Under the pieces are notes generated by a model. That model saw only the letters and a program-made list of their open reading frames with translations, was not told the origin of the DNA and made no database searches. Below are positions 18,167-25,203 of a stretch of DNA of 64,000 bases, piece after piece; the stretch's first letter is position 1, and each line of letters opens with the position of its first letter. Source of the DNA: Bacteroidota bacterium. Lineage in GTDB: Bacteria > Bacteroidota > Bacteroidia > Chitinophagales > Chitinophagaceae. The stretch covers positions 119,486-183,485 of the forward strand of contig JAEWJK010000012.1 in assembly GCA_023386555.1 (NCBI GenBank), given 5' to 3'. The translations under genes were made by a program, and so were the position numbers.

Positions 18167-18964
18167 TTACATTCGTATAACCCTGTTTCCACCACCACTT
18201 CCCATTAATTCAGATTGCATTTTAAAGAACTCCTGCCTGGTGATCTTCTTGCCTTTTTTTGGCTCTTTAATATCTTTTTTTGCAACTTCTTTCTTCACTT
18301 CCAATGCAGTATAGATCATCTGGCCGTTATCGATATTCAGTTCTAAAATTACCCCAGGCAACATACCATAAGATTCAGGTCCTACAGGTGCAGTAATTCC
18401 TTCGGCATACCATGCTTCAACTGTTACAGGTGTGGGTTTTGGAAGATTAGTATCTGCAGATGCATTACCTCCTCCAACAACCATTCTTACTGTTCCACCC
18501 GTCATCATCGTTTCAGTGCTAACAGCTTTGCGGCATGTATAACCTAAAATGGTTTTTGTTTCACCGGTTAACTTCCAGGCTCTGCTCCTGATAGAATCTT
18601 CAATGATATAAGTCTTTGCACCAAGATCTCTTGTCTCTATTGATTTTCCTTTAGCAAAATTTTTATATAATTCCCCATTATCACCAGGACCCATTCTCAT
18701 CACAAATCTTTGACCACCTCCTTCATTAGAAAAAGCTTCAGGCATTTCATCTTCCGGAACAGCTTTATAAACAGATGTGCTATCGCTGAATAGCAACTGG
18801 TGCTTTGTAGTTCTGAATTCAGGAATCATAGCTCTCATTTGTTCATCCTGGATTCTTCGGTGCATATTGATTTTTCGCTCATATATAATAACACCTTCTG
18901 TTACCTGTGCAAACAATGCAGAACTGCTTAGAACCATACCCAGCAGACAAAATATTTTTCTCAT
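18167..18964 (-). CDS. GLPGLI family secreted/periplasmic protein
   Basis: A 265-residue protein with a signal peptide (MRKIFCLLGMVLSSSALFAQ), then VTEGVIIYERK near the mature N-terminus. The name-giving motif appears as GMLPGVILELN (~residues 206-216), with the family's preceding K.ILGY.CRKA and VEAWYAEGI segments. GLPGLI proteins have no established biochemical role; they typically sit beside TonB-receptor-like barrels and two-component systems, as here. The C-terminus is lysine-rich (KKEVAKKDIKEPKKGKK). The promoter region to the right carries the TTAAC operator and a TTG-N18-TAGCTTTG promoter read leftward. It is divergent from the kinase gene. Confidence 0.9.
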   Translation of the reverse strand: MRKIFCLLGMVLSSSALFAQVTEGVIIYERKINMHRRIQDEQMRAMIPEFRTTKHQLLFSDSTSVYKAVPEDEMPEAFSNEGGGQRFVMRMGPGDNGELYKNFAKGKSIETRDLGAKTYIIEDSIRSRAWKLTGETKTILGYTCRKAVSTETMMTGGTVRMVVGGGNASADTNLPKPTPVTVEAWYAEGITAPVGPESYGMLPGVILELNIDNGQMIYTALEVKKEVAKKDIKEPKKGKKITRQEFFKMQSELMGSGGGNRVIRM

Positions 18965-19002
18965 AACATCTTATGTTTTCACCAAAGCTAATCTACACAA
19001 CC

Positions 19003-19038
19003 GTTAAACAAGATGTGAGGATGGTTAATTAAGGTTAA
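19003..19038 (-). promoter_or_regulatory. TTAAC triple direct-repeat operator and promoter of the GLPGLI gene
   Basis: On the reverse strand, TTAACC starts at 19038, TTAACC at 19028 and TTAAC at 19007, giving spacings of 10 and 21 bp, the same as at 14487-14523. A leftward promoter, TTG-N18-TAGCTTTG, overlaps the third box and ends at 18983. The site also lies between GLPGLI and the divergent kinase/regulator genes, so autoregulation is possible. Confidence 0.65.
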
Positions 19039-19078
19039 CAGCTTCATATTGGTACAGCCAGGTTATTATTTTTGTTTA

Positions 19079-20527
19079 ATGACAGCTAAGTCATCTTCAT
19101 TTTTTTCAATGGATAGATTAGGGTTTTCAAAACTCCTGATGATCGCTACTATTTTGCTGATAGCCGGCTTCCAGGCTTATTGGCTGAATAAATTATACGA
19201 AGATGAAAAGCAGGGACTTAAAAAAGAAGCCGATATTCTTTTTCGGGAGTCTGTTTACAAACTGCAACTGCAAAAGCTAAAAGAGGATACGTTGTTCAAA
19301 AAGTTAGGTGCAAATAATTTCCTGGTGAAGATTATGGCAGCATCAGGACAAATGGCTTCGCAACTAGATTCAATGACCTTTACTTACAGCGATTCTACTA
19401 CCAAAGACACAATGGTAAGAGGCCGTTTGGTGGAAGACAGGATATTGATCAACAGAAGCCGTTTTGAAACAACAAAAGCACCAATGATCGTAAGAACATC
19501 GTTGGGTGAATCTTTAAAGTTAGAAGAATTAGATTCCAGCTACAGGCAGGAACTTAAGAAAGCGAAAGTGAACATCGGTTTTAAAATAGCAGCCCATAAG
19601 ATCAATGGTAACCATAAAGCTTTTATCGATTCCGTTGACACTGAAAATCTGAAAACCCGTTTTGAAATTGTAGGCTTGACCAATTCACTTGCTTACCAGG
19701 CAGATCTTGATAAAACCACAACCTATTTACTGGGAAGAATTACCTATCCCATTCTTATCTCCTTTTTACTTATTACATTAACAACAGTTTCTTTTATTTT
19801 TCTCTATCGTAATTTATTAGCACAGAAAAGGCTTGCAGTAATTAAGAATGATTTCATCAGTAACATTACCCATGAACTAAAAACACCGATTGCTACTGTA
19901 AATGTGGCAATCGAAGCGTTGAAAAACTTTAATGCAGCAGAAAATCCTGAAAGGACAAAAGAATATCTTGACATTTCATCTTCAGAACTGCAACGGCTTT
20001 CTTTACTGGTAGATAAAGTGCTGAAGCTTTCATTGTTTGAGAATAAAGAGATCGATCTCAAGAAAGAAAATTTTGACTTGAAAGAGTTGACAGAAGATGT
20101 GATAAAAACAATGCAACTCCAGTTTCAGAAGAAAAAGGCATTATTAAACTTCGAATCATCCGGAGAAAATTTCAATATTGAAGCTGATAAATTACATATT
20201 ACCAGTGTGATCTATAACCTGCTGGATAATGCTTTAAAGTATAGTCCTGATAATCCAAAGATCAGTATAATACTCACTGAAAAAAGAAATTCGCTTGAGC
20301 TGAAAGTGCATGATAATGGTATTGGTATTCCGGCCGAATACAAAGAGAAAGTGTTCGATAAATTTTTTCGTGTACCACATGGCAATACGCATAATATAAA
20401 AGGGTATGGATTAGGTTTAAGTTATGTGCATCATGTAATTCAGAAACATAATGGTACTATTGAAATTGAAAGTGAAGAAGGAAAAGGCTGCAGTTTTATT
20501 GTGAACTTAATAAAAGCAGAAAAATGA
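19079..20527 (+). CDS. two-component sensor histidine kinase
   Basis: An inner-membrane kinase of about 482 residues from the ATG at 19079. The frame is open from a TTG at 19049, and the ATG at 19109 (MDRLGFSKLL) is another good candidate. TM1 (~residues 18-36) and TM2 (~222-245) flank a ~185-residue extracytoplasmic sensor domain without a recognisable fold. HisKA is SNITHELKTPIATV (~H265). HATPase motifs are VIYNLLDNALKYS, DNGIGIPAEY and GYGLGLSYV. It is followed 37 bp later by its OmpR-family regulator, so they form a cognate pair. Context suggests it senses an envelope state and controls the GLPGLI and outer-membrane barrel genes. Confidence 0.93.
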   Translation: MTAKSSSFFSMDRLGFSKLLMIATILLIAGFQAYWLNKLYEDEKQGLKKEADILFRESVYKLQLQKLKEDTLFKKLGANNFLVKIMAASGQMASQLDSMTFTYSDSTTKDTMVRGRLVEDRILINRSRFETTKAPMIVRTSLGESLKLEELDSSYRQELKKAKVNIGFKIAAHKINGNHKAFIDSVDTENLKTRFEIVGLTNSLAYQADLDKTTTYLLGRITYPILISFLLITLTTVSFIFLYRNLLAQKRLAVIKNDFISNITHELKTPIATVNVAIEALKNFNAAENPERTKEYLDISSSELQRLSLLVDKVLKLSLFENKEIDLKKENFDLKELTEDVIKTMQLQFQKKKALLNFESSGENFNIEADKLHITSVIYNLLDNALKYSPDNPKISIILTEKRNSLELKVHDNGIGIPAEYKEKVFDKFFRVPHGNTHNIKGYGLGLSYVHHVIQKHNGTIEIESEEGKGCSFIVNLIKAEK

Positions 20528-20564
20528 TTGTTTTCAGTTAACCGTACTTCGTATTTCAATTATT

Positions 20565-21245
20565 ATGATTAAAGTTTTATATGTAGAAGATGAAATGTTT
20601 CTTGGTAAGATTGTAAAGGAAAGTCTTGAAACAAGAGGATTCGAAGTGGTAATGGAAGATGATGGTGCAAAGGTCTTATCAGTTTTTAAAAAAGAAACAC
20701 CGGATATCTGTGTATTAGATGTAATGCTGCCCAATAAAAGTGGTTTTGAAATAGCTGCCGATATCAGGAAGATCAATGATGATATCCCGGTGATCTTTCT
20801 TACAGCCAAAGTTCAGACGGAAGATGTAGTGCAGGGCTTTAAACTTGGTGCAAATGATTATATCCGTAAGCCTTTCAGCATGGAAGAACTGATCGTTAGA
20901 ATTGAGAATGCTTTACGGGTAAGAAAAGACAATAACGATCTGCAGCAGGATGTGATTAATCTTGGCAAAAGATACCAATACAATGTAAACAGGCAGGTAC
21001 TGGTAAATGGTACAGAAGAGAAAAAGCTTTCCTACCGGGAAAGTGAATTACTTAAATATCTCTGGACCCACAGAGATGATGTAATGGATAGGAGAGATAT
21101 TCTCAATTTACTTTGGGGAAACGATTCTTTCTTCAATAGCCGTAACCTTGATGTTTATATTACTAAACTTAGAAACTATTTAAAAGATGATGCTTCGTTA
21201 GAGATCATTACCATCAAAGGTATTGGCTACCGATTTGTAGTTTGA
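20565..21245 (+). CDS. OmpR-family response regulator
   Basis: A 226-residue DNA-binding regulator. The receiver domain has the acidic pocket VEDE, phospho-acceptor D52 in VLDVMLPNKSG, LTAK and YIRKPF. It is followed by a winged-helix trans_reg_C domain (ESELLKYLWTHRDDVMDRRDILNLLWGNDSFFNSRNLDVYITKLRNYL...GIGYRFVV). OmpR-family proteins bind tandem direct repeats about one helical turn apart, which matches the 10-bp TTAAC repeats found in this region. Its last 48 bp overlap a convergent hypothetical gene. Confidence 0.95.
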   Translation: MIKVLYVEDEMFLGKIVKESLETRGFEVVMEDDGAKVLSVFKKETPDICVLDVMLPNKSGFEIAADIRKINDDIPVIFLTAKVQTEDVVQGFKLGANDYIRKPFSMEELIVRIENALRVRKDNNDLQQDVINLGKRYQYNVNRQVLVNGTEEKKLSYRESELLKYLWTHRDDVMDRRDILNLLWGNDSFFNSRNLDVYITKLRNYLKDDASLEIITIKGIGYRFVV

Positions 21246-21581
21246 TACCTGGTCTTTTACATACACCTCACCTTTATACGGATGTATAGTTGCATAGAAT
21301 TGATAGCCTGCAATATGCATCAGGTAATAGGTCATAATATCGCACCAGCATATTTCATCTCTGAACATTTCTATCTTTGGAAGTTTACCACGCTGGCAAC
21401 TGTTTTCTTTATCGTAGTCATATTCACCGCCATTATCGGTACACCATTTCTTCCATCTTTCAAATTCTATCGGGTCAGAAAAAACAATTTTAAAATAAGT
21501 AATCTCTTTTACTTCCTTTAAATCATCGTTCAGGTAATGATGGTATTTATGTCTGTGTCTGATGATCTTGGCTGTTGTCAT
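21198..21581 (-). CDS. hypothetical protein, convergent overlap with the response regulator
   Basis: A 127-residue frame from the ATG at 21581; the open frame continues to 21701, but the extra residues look non-coding. It is a charged, soluble protein: MTTAKIIRHRHKYHHYLNDD, then EVKEITYFKIVFSDPIEFERWKKWC, and a Cys/Trp-containing middle (CWCDIMTYYLMHIAGYQF). Sensible hydrophobic/charged alternation and aromatic richness suggest real coding. Its 3' end overlaps the response-regulator gene tail-to-tail by 48 bp. I do not recognise a family and no catalytic motif is evident. Confidence 0.5.
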   Translation of the reverse strand: MTTAKIIRHRHKYHHYLNDDLKEVKEITYFKIVFSDPIEFERWKKWCTDNGGEYDYDKENSCQRGKLPKIEMFRDEICWCDIMTYYLMHIAGYQFYATIHPYKGEVYVKDQVSNYKSVANTFDGNDL

Positions 21582-21790
21582 TAAAACCTTTTTAGATAGA
21601 ACATCAATAAAAACGCCAGTAACGAGTGCATGTAAAAGATGAGAATTCAAATACTTTAAGCGACAATTTATGTTGAATATAATCATCAATAAAACAACCA
21701 ACTGGTTGATTCAGACCCAATAAATATTGCAGCAGGAGTGATGGCATGGTTTTTTTATACTTCATAATTGAAAAACAAAAAGTATTTGAT

Positions 21791-22033
21791 ATGAAAAACA
21801 ATAAAATGATTCCTAAGCTGCAAAACTGGTTTACAAAGTTTGTAATGGCTATTACTGTTGCATTTATATCTGTTGTAAGTTTTGCTCAAGAAACTAAAAA
21901 AGTAGATGTTGATATTAATTCAGGTGGTGGCGGAAACTTTTTTGCTTCTCCCTGGGTTTGGATTATTGGTGTAGCCGTGTTTATCTTATTGCTGGTAGCA
22001 TTAATGAGAGGCGGTGCAAGAAGAGATGTTTAA
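21791..22033 (+). CDS. small signal-peptide/C-terminal-anchor protein
   Basis: An 80-residue protein from the ATG at 21791; an upstream in-frame ATG at 21746 would add 15 unlikely residues. A signal peptide (FVMAITVAFISVVSFAQ) is followed by a ~20-residue mature part (ETKKVDVDINSGGGGNFF), one TM helix (WVWIIGVAVFILLLVAL) and a short tail, MRGGARRDV. The layout is the same as in the small proteins at 1543-2768, but the anchor sequence and the DVDIN-GGGG linker differ, so it is at most a distant relative. A strong terminator follows. The function is unknown. Confidence 0.7.
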   Translation: MKNNKMIPKLQNWFTKFVMAITVAFISVVSFAQETKKVDVDINSGGGGNFFASPWVWIIGVAVFILLLVALMRGGARRDV

Positions 22034-22053
22034 ACGTGTAGTTTGTGAGTTTT

Positions 22054-22087
22054 AAGCTTTGTAGCATTTGCTGCAAAGCTTTTTTTA
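22054..22087 (+). terminator. Rho-independent terminator after the small anchor protein
   Basis: AAGCTTTG and CAAAGCTT pair over 8 bp around a 12-base loop, followed by seven T residues. Confidence 0.85.
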
Positions 22088-22154
22088 TTAAAAGGTTATT
22101 GAACTGACCAACATCAGCAAAGTATTATTTACGCTATTGTACTTTCAGGTTACA

Positions 22155-22334
22155 ATGGCACCCCAGCAAAAACATATTACAAAAGCAGGTTTATTGTTCA
22201 CGATAATGCTATTGGTGAATGCGATCATCTTAAAAAACTCCTATCTTGATGATACGCATGATTACAGATTGTTGATGATTTCGGTACCCTTACTGGTAAT
22301 TGCTGTTGTAAATTGTTTCGGCAATAAAACCTGA
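22155..22334 (+). CDS. small two-helix membrane protein
   Basis: A 59-residue ORF from the ATG at 22155; an upstream ATG at 22137 is also in frame. Two hydrophobic helices (AGLLFTIMLLVNAIIL and LLMISVPLLVIAVVNCF) are joined by a short charged turn (KNSYLDDTHDYR). There is no signal peptide or motif. The gene sits between a strong terminator and the beta-helix lipoprotein gene. The coding call rests on its hydrophobic pattern alone, so it is uncertain; the function is unknown. Confidence 0.4.
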   Translation: MAPQQKHITKAGLLFTIMLLVNAIILKNSYLDDTHDYRLLMISVPLLVIAVVNCFGNKT

Positions 22335-22522
22335 TCTCCCAGGCTTTCATCTTTCTGACCAGCAGATTAAATTCGATGTGTTGTATGCTTGCATAAATAC
22401 AGTGGCACAATCTGTGAAAGAAATTTAAAAGAATGGGAACTGTTATTACCGGGCATTGCTGATAGATAGGAGGTATATCTTTTTATACAGGTAAAATCTG
22501 TGTTATAGCCAACCGGCGAATA

Positions 22523-22541
22523 ATTGTTTCCAGGAAACAAT
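22523..22541. promoter_or_regulatory. near-perfect palindrome upstream of the beta-helix lipoprotein gene
   Basis: ATTGTTTCC-A-GGAAACAAT has 9-bp arms with a one-base centre. It ends 33 bp before the ATG at 22575, so it could be an operator for a dimeric regulator. Confidence 0.4.
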
Positions 22542-22574
22542 AAACACTATTTCGCCATACTAAAAGATTTACCT

Positions 22575-23963
22575 ATGAAGAACAAACTTTTACCTTTCGT
22601 AGTCGTGCTTGTTTTTACGGCTTGCAGCAAAAAAAATGAGGTAGTTGTTACTCCTCCTCCTGTACCACGTGTTGTAGAAGCACTTCCTATTACAATTAAT
22701 TCAGATCTGTCGCTTGATGCAAATAAAGATTATACCCTTACAGGTCATGTGTATGTAAAAAACAATGCAACACTCACCATTCCTGCAGGTGTTACTATTT
22801 ATGCAACTAAGACAGATGATCGTTCGAACAAAAGTTCATTGATCATTACACGAGGTTCTAAACTTGTTGTAAATGGAACGGCGGATAAACCTGTTGTGTT
22901 TACCTCTGCTGCTGCAACAAAAGCACCAGGAGACTGGGGTGCAATTATTATCTTAGGAAATGCACCTACGAATGTTGGTGTTGGAAATGCTGAGGGCTTA
23001 ACGGTTTCTGAGGATACCAAGTATGGAGGTAATCTGTCAAATGATAATTCAGGGTCTATTAAATACTTGCGGGTTGAATATGCCGGAGGAATCAACGCAG
23101 CTGCAGAAGAAGAATGGAACATTGATAAAGTGAGTGGATTAAGTTTATTGAGTGTTGGTTCGGGTACTACCGTAGATCATGTGATGGTATCTCATTCAAG
23201 AGATGATGGATTTCAGTTTGTTGGAGGTACTGTAAATGCCACACATCTTATAGCATATAATAATGGTGATGATGATTTTGATTTTGACCATGGATATACA
23301 GGCAAGATGCAATACATCATTTCTTATCGTTCTCAGTTACATTCCACACATGCTTTAAGGGCAAATGCAATGGAGAGTTATAATGATAAATTTCCTACAA
23401 CAAATATTCCATTAACCAGACCGGTTATCTCTAACATGACCATAGTTGGTCCACAGGGAATGGAAACAACACCTACCAATCTTAATCAATCGATTTATAT
23501 ACGTAAAGGAACAAGATTCGTTTTAGAGAATTCAATTATCGCCGAATATCCTCAAGGTGGATTAATGGTTTGTCCTAAAACAAGACCACCATTGTTGCAG
23601 AATAACGGTTCAATTTTCAAAAACAATTTAGTACATAGTGATAGTGCAAGTAAAGCATTCAGCTATGACCGTGGATGGGATCCTGCAGGATTTTATGGAA
23701 TTTTAGCCGATCCTGAAATGAGAGATTACGCAATAGATGCGGTGAACAAAAACCAGTTAATGCAATCATCTGCCGATATCGGTTTAACTGCAATGTACAG
23801 TGCTAATGGTCCGAACTTAACTCCACTTTCCAACTCACCTGCATTATCTGGGGCAAGTTTTACTGATGCTGATCTTTCTACATTTTTTACAGTCGTTCCT
23901 TACCGTGGTGCAATTGGTTCAAGTAATTGGGCCGCATCAAGTAATTGGGCGGTTTGGAAATAA
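22575..23963 (+). CDS. parallel beta-helix lipoprotein
   Basis: The ATG at 22575 gives a 462-residue protein with a lipoprotein signal (MKNKLLPFVVVLVFTACSKK, lipobox ending at Cys17); the frame is open upstream to 22524. After a proline-rich spacer come strand-turn units such as YVKNNATLTIPAGVTIYAT, GSKLVVNGTADKPVVFTSA and DDGFQFVGGTVNATHLIAYNNGDDDFDFD, typical of right-handed beta-helix (pectate-lyase-like) surface proteins. Paired Asp clusters (HSRDDGF, NNGDDDFDFDHG) could bind Ca2+ or a sugar. Whether it is a polysaccharide lyase or a structural protein cannot be said. It is monocistronic, ending at a strong terminator. Confidence 0.8.
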   Translation: MKNKLLPFVVVLVFTACSKKNEVVVTPPPVPRVVEALPITINSDLSLDANKDYTLTGHVYVKNNATLTIPAGVTIYATKTDDRSNKSSLIITRGSKLVVNGTADKPVVFTSAAATKAPGDWGAIIILGNAPTNVGVGNAEGLTVSEDTKYGGNLSNDNSGSIKYLRVEYAGGINAAAEEEWNIDKVSGLSLLSVGSGTTVDHVMVSHSRDDGFQFVGGTVNATHLIAYNNGDDDFDFDHGYTGKMQYIISYRSQLHSTHALRANAMESYNDKFPTTNIPLTRPVISNMTIVGPQGMETTPTNLNQSIYIRKGTRFVLENSIIAEYPQGGLMVCPKTRPPLLQNNGSIFKNNLVHSDSASKAFSYDRGWDPAGFYGILADPEMRDYAIDAVNKNQLMQSSADIGLTAMYSANGPNLTPLSNSPALSGASFTDADLSTFFTVVPYRGAIGSSNWAASSNWAVWK

Positions 23964-23984
23964 AATGTTTTTAAAATAATTTAA

Positions 23985-24012
23985 AAGGTCGTTGTGAGAC
24001 GGCCTTTTTTTA
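23985..24012 (+). terminator. Rho-independent terminator after the beta-helix lipoprotein gene
   Basis: AAGGTCGT-N6-ACGGCCTT, an 8-bp stem with one G-T pair, is followed by a T-run. It starts 22 bp after the stop. Confidence 0.9.
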
Positions 24013-24034
24013 TGCTCTTCAGCAAATCGATGAA

Positions 24035-24964
24035 CTAACCTTCCTTCTTATCATTAATCAGCTCTTCAATCACCTTAGCATAATGTTTATGTTCCAGTTC
24101 ATGAATTCTATCTGCAAGTGTATCAGGCGAATCAGATGGTAAAACAGCACATGTGGTCTGGAAAATAATATCACCATTATCATAATGTTCATCTACATAA
24201 TGAATGGTAATGCCACTTTCTTTTTCTCCTGCATTAATAACAGCTTCATGAACATATTCACCATACATACCCTTACCACCATACTTTGGCAACAATGCAG
24301 GATGAATATTTATAATACGATTCGGATAAGAATTAATAAGATAACCTGGAATCATCCAAAGAAATCCTGCAAGAACCACCAGGTTAATCTGGTGTAATTT
24401 CAATTCGTCCAGGCAGGTGTTGGTTTCGTAAAAGCCTTTCCTGTTCAAAAGCATTACAGGTATATTATTATCTGCTGCTATTGTTAACACACCTGCTTTC
24501 GGGTTGTTACAAACGATCAAGGCAACTTTTATCGAAGGATGACCTTTAAAATGTTCGATGATCTTTTTAGCATTGCTGCCTGCCCCCGATGCAAAGATGG
24601 CTATATTTTTAGTTTTTAGTTGATAGTTGATAGTTGATAGCTCTGGGCTTTCAGATTCTGCTTTTGACTTTTGATTTTTCACTTTTGACTTGCCTGTCAT
24701 CCTTTTCCCCATGCTTTTCAAGTAGCTTCTAAAGAAGTTAAATTGCCCCAACGGAATACTCCATCCCAAAACGCATAAAGGCCAGAGCAATGTAACGATG
24801 ATGAGATATGATATCAAGTAAAGTACAGGAGATTCAATAGCAAGCAACCCCAAAACCTTTCTGCCCAGATATCCACACGAACTGCCGCCTAAAGCAAATG
24901 TGGTGAAGATGAGTATGAATCGTGGCCAGCTAACATTCCATTTTTCTTTCAACCGGTGTAGCAT
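24035..24964 (-). CDS. purN: fusion of a DUF6787-type membrane protein with phosphoribosylglycinamide formyltransferase (PurN)
   Basis: One uninterrupted 309-residue frame. Residues 1-90 look like a small stand-alone DUF6787-type membrane protein (EKWNVSWPRFILIFTTFALGGS.CGYLGRK, then a second TM helix ending WSIPLGQFNFF). Residues ~91-118 are a lysine/serine linker encoded by simple repeats (24611-24694). Residues 119-309 are a complete GAR transformylase (KNIAIFASGAGSNAKKI; the NIHPALLP Asn/His pair; HYDNGDIIFQ Asp), which formylates GAR with 10-formyl-THF in purine synthesis. PurN is normally a separate ~190-residue cytosolic protein, so here it would be tethered to the membrane unless translation also starts internally. 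No ATG lies at the domain border. It could also be a recent gene fusion. Confidence 0.85.
   Translation of the reverse strand: MLHRLKEKWNVSWPRFILIFTTFALGGSSCGYLGRKVLGLLAIESPVLYLISYLIIVTLLWPLCVLGWSIPLGQFNFFRSYLKSMGKRMTGKSKVKNQKSKAESESPELSTINYQLKTKNIAIFASGAGSNAKKIIEHFKGHPSIKVALIVCNNPKAGVLTIAADNNIPVMLLNRKGFYETNTCLDELKLHQINLVVLAGFLWMIPGYLINSYPNRIINIHPALLPKYGGKGMYGEYVHEAVINAGEKESGITIHYVDEHYDNGDIIFQTTCAVLPSDSPDTLADRIHELEHKHYAKVIEELINDKKEG
24611..24694. repeat. simple-repeat block forming the DUF6787-PurN linker
   Basis: AGTTGATAGTTGATAGTTG (period 8) lies at 24618-24640, and CTTTTGACTTTTGATTTTTC-type repeats follow at 24661-24690. This kind of short tandem sequence is normally intergenic in these genomes (compare 31457-31534), but here it is in frame inside a gene. 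Confidence 0.7.
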
Positions 24965-25121
24965 GACTGCAAAACTGCATCAAAAAAGCACAACATTTAG
25001 CCGAATCTGAAAGGCTGATTCAAATCATTTGTTTGGATTGGTTTTTTAGTTCTCTCAATAAACCTAAGCCACATAATCGCTGAAACGCAAGCCAGGCAAG
25101 GGAAAAATTTTTTTTACTATG

Positions 25122-25154
25122 TTGCGTTTTTGTCAGCTTGCTGTCATATTTTTG
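25122..25154 (+). promoter_or_regulatory. Bacteroidota-type promoter of the act operon
   Basis: TTG (25122-25124), a 22-bp spacer, then TATTTTTG (25147-25154) match the TTG/TAnnTTTG consensus. They lie about 50 bp upstream of the actA ATG. No transcript data are available. Confidence 0.5.
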
Positions 25155-25203
25155 CACCCGTTTAACGGTAATTTTTCCACATTGATCACAATTGTTTGTG
25201 AAT

